Origin: WHTB01 sp050699035
GTDB lineage: Bacteria; Actinomycetota; Actinomycetes; Propionibacteriales; Nocardioidaceae
Length of the DNA stretch: 26,919 nt
Assembly: GCA_050699035.1 (NCBI GenBank)
Contig: JBOHDE010000023.1
Location: 1 to 26,919, forward strand
Direction of reading: 5' to 3'
Below, piece after piece: positions 21,719 to 26,919 of the stretch. Position numbers and translations under genes: made by a program. Under the pieces are notes generated by a model, which was not told where the DNA came from, ran no database searches, and was given only the letters and a program-made list of their open reading frames with translations. How positions within the stretch are numbered: position 1 is the first letter of the stretch; each line of letters begins with the position of its first letter.

Positions 21719-22543
21719 TCACTGCCGTTCGAAACCACGCCACTCGTCGGCGAGCAGGGCGTAGCCCATCCCGTCGAGCCACTCCTCGGACCGGTGCAGC
21801 GACTCACGCAGCGTGTAGACCTCGCGGCGCATCCCGATGCGCTCCATCAGGCGCCGCGACGCGTCGTTGTCGGCGAAGCAGTTGGCCGTCACCCGACGCA
21901 GCCCGAGGTCCTCGAAGCAGAGCCGGACCAGCTCACGGACCGCCTCGGTGGCATACCCGTGGCCGGCGCGGTCGGGGTGGAACGACCAGCCGAGCTCGGC
22001 TTGTACGGCCCGCGCCTGTTCCGCGACCTCGGCCTGGGCCCAGGCGTCCTCGACCTTGAGCATCAGGTCACCGATCACCTGCCCGTCGAGCTCGACGACG
22101 AGGGAGGTGGCGAGTCTGTCGGGGTCCTCGAACCGTGTCCGGTACTCCTCGATGGTGGTGGGCGCCCGGGTGAGCCAGCGGTTGACGTCCTCGAGCCGGT
22201 GGAACGCCCACGTCGCGTCGAGGTCGTCCGGGGTTGCGGGGCGAATCGTGAGTCGGTCGGTGCGGGCCGGCCAGGCGGTCCCGTCGAGCGGGGTGGTCAT
22301 GTGCACATCGTGGCAGTCGGGCGATGTGACCGAGACGAGGGTCGCACCGATGTCGCGCACCTTGACGAGCAGGCCGTGCAGCTCGGCCTGGTCGGCGACC
22401 ACGCCATGCAGGGTAGTGGTGCCGTCGTTCTCGCGGACGAGGGTCAGACCGCCGAACCAGGTGGACCAGTGCTCGTCGAGATGCCGTTCGATGCGGATCT
22501 CGTAGTGGGTCGGCGTGTGGGGCCCGAGACGATGCCGGCTCAT
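21719..22543 (-). CDS. GNAT acetyltransferase fused to a small N-terminal domain
   Basis: Residues 1-75 (YEIRIERHLDEHWSTWFGGLT, then ELHGLLVKVRDIGATLVSV) match a small stand-alone protein type common in actinobacteria. From Met82 a complete RimJ/RimL-like GNAT domain follows (RLTIRPATPDDLDATW, the acetyl-CoA loop region DRAGHGYATEAVREL, and NDASRRLMERIGM). The two parts are joined in frame without a stop, and no ribosome binding site precedes Met82, so I call one 274-residue fusion. The ATG at 22543 overlaps the upstream membrane gene's stop. The acceptor substrate is unknown; related acetyltransferases modify proteins or antibiotics. Confidence 0.8.
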   Translation of the reverse strand: MSRHRLGPHTPTHYEIRIERHLDEHWSTWFGGLTLVRENDGTTTLHGVVADQAELHGLLVKVRDIGATLVSVTSPDCHDVHMTTPLDGTAWPARTDRLTIRPATPDDLDATWAFHRLEDVNRWLTRAPTTIEEYRTRFEDPDRLATSLVVELDGQVIGDLMLKVEDAWAQAEVAEQARAVQAELGWSFHPDRAGHGYATEAVRELVRLCFEDLGLRRVTANCFADNDASRRLMERIGMRREVYTLRESLHRSEEWLDGMGYALLADEWRGFERQ

Positions 22544-23247
22544 CGCGAGCCCGCGAAACCCGCCCGTACGCGCGCCCGGCGCCTGGCGGGACGGCGGATA
22601 GCCCATTCGGCGACGGCGGCGTTGATGACCCATCCCGAGCTGATCGAGAGGGCTGTGCTCAGGTCGCTGGTCCCGAACAGGGCTTGGCCGGTGCCTTGCG
22701 TGAACACCTGGGTGCCGGCGCCGACCGCGAGGGCGTAGGCACGGACCATCCAGGCGCGGTGCGCGGCGATGTCGCGCCGTCGGATCGCGGCGAACCCCAA
22801 CACGATGCTGGCGGCCATTGCGGAGCCGACCACGAGCCGGACTGCCCACAGCAGGTCGCCTCCCGGTGCGCCGGTGTAGAAGAGGGTCATCCAGAGCCCG
22901 GAGCCGGCGACGACCGAGCCGGCCACGACCAGCACGCGGCCGGACCTGCGGTGCCAGCTGGGCCGGCGGCGCCGTAACCGGGCGGAGAACTGAAAGGCGC
23001 CGAGGAAGGCGTAGAGGGCGGCGGCGACGATGTGCAGCACCACCGGCGCAGGGACGGCGTCGACGCGCGGGTTGGCCGGCAGTACGTGCAGGCCTCCGGC
23101 GATCTCCAGCAGCCGCAGGGAGCCGGCGACCACTGGAAAGAGGCTGAGGGCCACCAGCGCGACGGGAATACGCCAGCTCGACCCATCCCGGACGCCCGGC
23201 CGGTGCTGCGTTGCCGGCCGGGCGCCAGGGGCGGCGTACTGGGTCAT
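22540..23247 (-). CDS. DUF2306-like membrane protein
   Basis: This 235-residue integral membrane protein has about six helices, starting after a polar 25-residue N-terminus (WRIPVALVALSLFPVVAGSLRLL). A His-containing central region (HIVAAALYAFLGAFQF, then RRRPSWHRRSGRVLVVAG and AHRAWMVRAYALA) matches the DUF2306 pattern as I know it, with conserved His residues near helix ends. The function of the family is not established. The start ATG overlaps the preceding stop (ATGA), and the stop overlaps the GNAT start. Confidence 0.75.
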   Translation of the reverse strand: MTQYAAPGARPATQHRPGVRDGSSWRIPVALVALSLFPVVAGSLRLLEIAGGLHVLPANPRVDAVPAPVVLHIVAAALYAFLGAFQFSARLRRRRPSWHRRSGRVLVVAGSVVAGSGLWMTLFYTGAPGGDLLWAVRLVVGSAMAASIVLGFAAIRRRDIAAHRAWMVRAYALAVGAGTQVFTQGTGQALFGTSDLSTALSISSGWVINAAVAEWAIRRPARRRARVRAGFAGSR

Positions 23248-23933
23248 TCCGCACCCACCGTCGTGACGGGTGGGCCGGGGACCGTGATCGGCTGCGTCGT
23301 GGTCTCGGTGCGCGTGGTGAGCCAGAGCGAGTAGCCGAGGCCGATCATGGCGATGGAGTTGGGGAAGGCCAGGAACCGGTAGAACGCTTCGGGCAGGACG
23401 GGGAGCGTGGCAGTGAGGACGCTGGCGACGGCGAGGAGCGCGGCCGCCCAGCGGGCGAGGACGCGTGCCCGGTACAACGCGATGCCGAAGATGAGGCCGC
23501 CGGCCAGGAAGGTGATGCCGGAGACATTGAGTGCGTTCTGCATCAGGCCGATGTCGCCGGTCGCGCTGCCGCCGGTGCCCGCGGCGAGGACGTCGTTGAC
23601 GTAGCCGGGGTCGGTTCCTGCGATCGAGGGCAGGACGTACGCGCTGACGAAGGCGACGCTCAGGATGGTGAGGTAGCCGGCGCCGAAGAGGAGATAGCCC
23701 AGGAGACCCAGCAGGCCGATCTGCTTCACCTGGCGCAGGTACATGCCGCTAATACCGGCGAGGGCCAGGGCGGCCATCAGCACCTTCAGTGAGTTGCGCA
23801 CGGCCCACTCGGTCGTGGTGACGGCGGCGACGTCTGCGTGGGGGTGGTTGATCTGGACACCGATGAAGATCAGTCCGGCGGCGACGGCGGCGGCAGCGGC
23901 GCCCCGGGTGAGGGTGATTGGTGTGATGGTCAT
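23244..23933 (-). CDS. six-helix membrane protein of unknown function
   Basis: I do not recognise a named family for this 229-residue protein. It has about six hydrophobic segments: a signal-anchor-like first helix (AAAAAVAAGLIFIGVQI), then near residues 47-67, 72-100, 135-155, 160-180 and 188-208. It lacks obvious catalytic motifs apart from a HPHAD cluster after helix one. The ATG follows AAGGAG. It is the first gene of the three-gene operon and is preceded by the half-site cluster at 24003-24042. Its placement downstream of a LAL regulator suggests it is regulated by, or signals to, that protein. Confidence 0.7.
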   Translation of the reverse strand: MTITPITLTRGAAAAAVAAGLIFIGVQINHPHADVAAVTTTEWAVRNSLKVLMAALALAGISGMYLRQVKQIGLLGLLGYLLFGAGYLTILSVAFVSAYVLPSIAGTDPGYVNDVLAAGTGGSATGDIGLMQNALNVSGITFLAGGLIFGIALYRARVLARWAAALLAVASVLTATLPVLPEAFYRFLAFPNSIAMIGLGYSLWLTTRTETTTQPITVPGPPVTTVGAE

Positions 23934-23984
23934 GTCCGGCTCCTTGTCCCGGTGGGTCCGTGGCGGGTGCCGCGGGATGACTGG

Positions 23985-23990
23985 AACCTA
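23985..23990 (-). promoter_or_regulatory. -10 hexamer of the membrane operon
   Basis: On the minus strand the sequence reads TAGGTT, a good actinomycete -10. Transcription would start near 23978, giving a leader of about 45 bases before the ATG at 23933. The -35 position falls inside the half-site cluster and is not consensus, which would fit an activator-dependent promoter. Confidence 0.45.
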
Positions 23991-24002
23991 GGAGCCGACG
24001 AG

Positions 24003-24042
24003 GTGACCTGGCGTCACCACATGATGTGACTGAGGTGGTGAC
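24003..24042. promoter_or_regulatory. cluster of GTGAC/GTCAC half-sites
   Basis: GTGAC occurs at 24003, 24026 and 24038, and GTCAC at 24013. The first two form GGTGAC-ctggc-GTCACC, a perfect 6+5+6 palindrome; CACAT-g-ATGTG at 24018-24028 adds local symmetry. The cluster covers the -35 and upstream region of the membrane operon promoter, right after the LAL regulator gene. A LuxR/MalT-type activator binding multiple short sites is the natural candidate. Confidence 0.5.
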
Positions 24043-24049
24043 ACCGGCG

Positions 24050-26827
24050 TTAGAGGAGCCTGCGCTCGTGGGCGCGGCGTACGGCAGCTGCCCGGGTGTT
24101 GACGTCGAGCTTGGTGAAAATGCGTTTGGTGTGGGTGCGCAACGTGTTGAGCGAGACGTAGAGCTCGCGGGCGATCTGCGGTCCGGTCAGGTCGCTGTCG
24201 AGGAGCCGCAGTACGTCGCGCTCGCGGTCGCTGAGCGGGTCGGGCAGCGCGTGCTGGTCAGTCCGGCGGGCCGCACGTTGCGAGGTGTCAGCAGCGGCGA
24301 GAAGTCGGTGAGCGTGCCGGCTCAGAGCGTCATGCTCGCCGGTGCCCCCGTCGCGAGCGTCGTGCAGCAGGGCGAGCATCGGGGCGCCCTCGTCGAGGAA
24401 GAGTCGCACATAGCTCTCCGGTTCGGGCGCCCGGGTGAGCGCTCGGTCCAGCTCGGCGAGCGCCTGCTGGCGGTGTCCTCGCTCATGGTGGGTGAGGGCC
24501 CGCAGCATGCCGATCTCGATCAGGCTGCCCGGGCGGTTCGGGTCGGCGGCGGCGTGGAGCCGGTCGAGCAGCGCGAGCGCGTCGTCGAGTGGTGACGGCT
24601 CGCCGGCTGCTGCGTCTCCTCGTCCGGTCACTCGGCGGTGCCGGGCGAGCAGGAGCCGTACGAGGGTGAGGTGGTCGTACTCGTGCAGGTACGTCGTCTC
24701 AGCGGCGGACGGGACGTCGTGGTCTCGCGCCCACTCGTCAACCGAGGCAAGGTCTCCGTGGGCGATGTGGACGCGGGCCCTCGTGGCCGCGATCGGGCGG
24801 AGGTCAGGGTAGAAGCCGTGCCGGTAGAGCGCCTCGGCCTGGTCGAGCAGGTCCGACGCGGCGTCGAGGTCTCCGAGCGCTGCGCGCAGCTGGGCGACGG
24901 CGACGTACCACCGGTGCCGGTTCTCGGTGATGGAGGTGCGTTCCCTGAGCGCTCGGGCCGTCTCGAGGTGTGCCTCGGCGCCGGCGAGGTCGCCGAGCTC
25001 GCGGTCGAGCTCGGCCAGGCCGACGTGAAGGTCGGCGGTGGCGCGGGGGTACGGCTCGTTCCCCGCCGTGGCCGTCTTCAGGGCCCGTTCGTACAGGTGG
25101 CGGGCACGGCTGGGCCGGCCCGAGGCGACCCACATGTCCGCGAGCACCACCGTGCTGTCGAGCTCGTCGACCAGGTTGCCCGCCGCGTGCAGGCTGCTGA
25201 CCGCTTCGGCGAAGGTGGTCAGTGCCTCCGGGATGTCGCCGGCCGCCCAGGCGGCGAGGCCGAGGTATCCCGCCCCGGCGCCGCGGACGAAGTGGTCCGC
25301 AGGCCCGGCTAGGTCCAGGGCCTGCCGGGCGTGTCGAACCGTACCCGCGACGTCGCCACGGGCTTGGGCCAGCGACGCACGGTAGACCGCGACCGTCGCC
25401 GGCGCGGTGCGCAGGTCCTCGGTGTCCGCCCACGTCGCCGCGAGGCCCCGGTCGTGAGCGCCTGCGGCCAGCGCCGCGTCGGCATCGTCGAGCCTGGACT
25501 CGACCGCGTCGAGGTCGCCGGTCATCAACATCGACCAGCCGGAGACGATGCTGAGGACGGGCCTTCGGCGCACCACGGACTCCGGCAACGATCGCATCCA
25601 GGCCAGCAGCACGCTGTCTTGGCGGGCGCGTCGCAGGTCCGGGAGCGCTTCCTCCATCAGGTGGGCGGCGTGGTCGAAGTCCTTCGCGGCGAGCGCGTGC
25701 CGGACCGCGTCTTCGACGAGGCCGTGGGAGGCGTACCAGGCGCTGGCCAGCCGGTGCAGGTGCGGCACCTGGTCGGAGTGATCGGCGAGCAGGCGTACGC
25801 GGAGGACGTCGGCGAACAGGTGGTGGTAGCGGTACCAGGAGCGCTGCGTGTCGAGCGGGACGAGGAAGAGGTTGCCACGTTCGAGGTCTTCCAGCGTCCG
25901 GGTGCCGTCGGTGCGGCCGGTGACGGCGTCGCACAGGGGACCGGTGAGGTGGTCGAGCACGGCGGTGCGGAGCAGGAAGTCACGAACCTGGGCGGGTTGC
26001 CGAGCCAGCACCTCGTCGGCGAGGTAGTCGATGACGAACCGGTTGCTGCCGGTGAACGCCGCGATGAAGCCGGCGACCTCGTCGCGTCCGGAAATGCCAC
26101 GTAACGACAGCGCGGCCAGCTGAAGGCCGGCGACCCAGCCTTCAGTGCGCTCGTCGAGCGCCAGCACGTCCCCCGTGCCGAGGTCGAGACCCATCACCCG
26201 GTTGAGGAAGTCACGCGCCTCGCTTCGGGTGAAGCGGAGGTCGGCAGCGCGGACCTCGGTCAGCTGCCCGCGACTGCGCAGCTTCGCCAGGGGCAGTGGT
26301 GGGTCGGAGCGGGTCGCCAGCACCAGGTGCAGCTGGGCAGGGAGGTAGTCGAGCAGGAAGGTCACCGCCTCGTGCACCGCGGGGGCGCCGATGGCGTGGT
26401 AGTCGTCGAGCACCAGAACCCACTTCTTGTCCGGCGCGTTCTCGCCGGCCCGCGTCACGTCGTTGACGAGCCCGGTCAGGTCGACCGAGGTCGAAGCGGC
26501 GTCCATGGAGTCGAGGAGTCCCACGTCGACCTCGAGGCCCACGCCCTGCAGGGCCGCCACCAGGTGTGTCAGGAAGCGCGGGAGGTCGTTGTCGCCGTCG
26601 TCGAGGGACAACCACGCGACGCGGGAGGTTGTCCGGGACCGGTCACGTTGTCTGAGCCAGTCGCCGAGGAGGGTGGTCTTGCCGAACCCGGCCGGTGCAG
26701 AGACAACGGTGAGCCGGTGGCTCGCATCGAGGATGCTGTCGAGCTGCTCGACCAGTCGCGGGCGCGCAACCAGCTGCCGGCGCGGGGTCGGCGTGAACAG
26801 CTTGGTGGCGAGGACCGGGGTCGACAC
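24050..26827 (-). CDS. LAL-type (MalT-like) LuxR-family transcriptional regulator
   Basis: This is a 925-residue STAND-ATPase regulator. The N-terminal P-loop is APAGFGKTT (residues 44-52) and Walker B is VLVLDDYH (137-144). A winged-helix and helical part continues to about 400, and TPR-like helices fill roughly 400-800 (for example VRHARQALDLAGPADHFV and LAELDRELGDLAGAEAHLETA). The LuxR-type helix-turn-helix occupies 860-925 (LSDRERDVLRLL, then VSLNTLRTHTKRIFTKL). Family members such as MalT oligomerise when ATP and an inducer bind. The GTG start has no ribosome binding site and lies six bases after a TAAAAT hexamer, suggesting a leaderless mRNA. It probably controls the operon immediately downstream. 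The inducer is unknown. Confidence 0.92.
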   Translation of the reverse strand: MSTPVLATKLFTPTPRRQLVARPRLVEQLDSILDASHRLTVVSAPAGFGKTTLLGDWLRQRDRSRTTSRVAWLSLDDGDNDLPRFLTHLVAALQGVGLEVDVGLLDSMDAASTSVDLTGLVNDVTRAGENAPDKKWVLVLDDYHAIGAPAVHEAVTFLLDYLPAQLHLVLATRSDPPLPLAKLRSRGQLTEVRAADLRFTRSEARDFLNRVMGLDLGTGDVLALDERTEGWVAGLQLAALSLRGISGRDEVAGFIAAFTGSNRFVIDYLADEVLARQPAQVRDFLLRTAVLDHLTGPLCDAVTGRTDGTRTLEDLERGNLFLVPLDTQRSWYRYHHLFADVLRVRLLADHSDQVPHLHRLASAWYASHGLVEDAVRHALAAKDFDHAAHLMEEALPDLRRARQDSVLLAWMRSLPESVVRRRPVLSIVSGWSMLMTGDLDAVESRLDDADAALAAGAHDRGLAATWADTEDLRTAPATVAVYRASLAQARGDVAGTVRHARQALDLAGPADHFVRGAGAGYLGLAAWAAGDIPEALTTFAEAVSSLHAAGNLVDELDSTVVLADMWVASGRPSRARHLYERALKTATAGNEPYPRATADLHVGLAELDRELGDLAGAEAHLETARALRERTSITENRHRWYVAVAQLRAALGDLDAASDLLDQAEALYRHGFYPDLRPIAATRARVHIAHGDLASVDEWARDHDVPSAAETTYLHEYDHLTLVRLLLARHRRVTGRGDAAAGEPSPLDDALALLDRLHAAADPNRPGSLIEIGMLRALTHHERGHRQQALAELDRALTRAPEPESYVRLFLDEGAPMLALLHDARDGGTGEHDALSRHAHRLLAAADTSQRAARRTDQHALPDPLSDRERDVLRLLDSDLTGPQIARELYVSLNTLRTHTKRIFTKLDVNTRAAAVRRAHERRLL

Positions 26828-26833
26828 TGTCGG

Positions 26834-26839
26834 ATTTTA
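26834..26839 (-). promoter_or_regulatory. -10 hexamer for the leaderless LAL gene
   Basis: On the minus strand TAAAAT precedes the GTG start at 26827 by six bases, with no purine-rich ribosome binding site between. The remaining sequence to the window edge (26840-26919) contains the small palindrome CCACGTGG at 26856-26863 and no supported gene. Confidence 0.5.
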
Positions 26840-26919
26840 GGCAGTTCGCCGACGTCCACGTGGGGAAAGCGGTCAGTTCTCGTCCGGGCTCGCCACACAG
26901 GTCGGGTCGCCGGTGCAAC

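Noticed and set aside
22544..23254. N-terminal extension of the GNAT frame
   Set aside because: It is the antisense-frame shadow of the DUF2306-like gene on the same strand; the real start is the ATGA overlap at 22543.

Overview
The window is high-GC DNA from an actinomycete. GTG starts are frequent, coding is dense with stop/start overlaps, and several promoters are of the TAnnnT type with no room for a ribosome binding site. The gene order ald-xerD-parA-(small ORF)-scpA-scpB-rluB-aroH-tyrA-cmk-plsC-der is one I associate with Propionibacteriales such as the Nocardioidaceae. That placement is inference from gene order and composition; no rRNA or other phylogenetic marker lies in the window.

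Region 1 (1-11,176) is a conserved housekeeping block, all on the plus strand. It begins with the 3' part of a NUDIX hydrolase, then alanine dehydrogenase, coupled to the recombinase XerD through an unusual CTG start. After a hairpin and a regulatory gap (a DnaA-box match, a promoter and a 16-bp palindrome) comes a tightly overlapping chromosome-organisation run: a ParA-like ATPase, a small protein with a ribbon-helix-helix-like C-terminus, ScpA and ScpB, followed by the pseudouridine synthase RluB. Next are an AroH-class chorismate mutase and prephenate dehydrogenase (tyrosine branch), CMP kinase, a PlsC acyltransferase and the ribosome-assembly GTPase Der. The block ends at tRNA-Pro(GGG).

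Region 2 (11,177-17,115) is accessory and partly decayed. Just past the tRNA are an AT-rich inverted repeat, two tiny overlapping minus-strand genes and a divergent XRE-TPR regulator with direct repeats between them. This looks like the remnant of an integrated actinomycete element, although no integrase or second att site is visible. It is followed by a frameshifted VOC gene, a MetE-like zinc methyltransferase divergent from its probable IclR repressor with a palindromic operator between them, a second IclR gene that has lost about 107 codons from its middle, and a lipoprotein-like membrane-anchored protein of unknown role.

Region 3 (17,112-21,718) holds paired functions arranged around operators. 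A TetR regulator diverges from a small VOC protein over a 30-bp imperfect palindrome. An NRAMP-fold transporter without the canonical metal-binding motifs diverges from a cytoplasmic gamma-glutamyltransferase across a perfect 9+5+9 palindrome. Two GCCCAATTGGGC palindromes spaced 52 bp apart then precede a fragment of an XRE-type regulator.

Region 4 (21,719-26,919) is a minus-strand group. A 925-residue LuxR-type (LAL/MalT-like) regulator is followed by a three-gene, stop/start-overlapping operon: a six-helix membrane protein, a DUF2306-like membrane protein, and a GNAT acetyltransferase fused to a small N-terminal domain. The operon promoter carries four GTGAC/GTCAC half-sites that the regulator could recognise.

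The most interesting candidates for something undescribed are the NRAMP-like/gamma-glutamyltransferase divergent pair, the LAL-controlled membrane operon, and the remnant element at tRNA-Pro. None is proven here.
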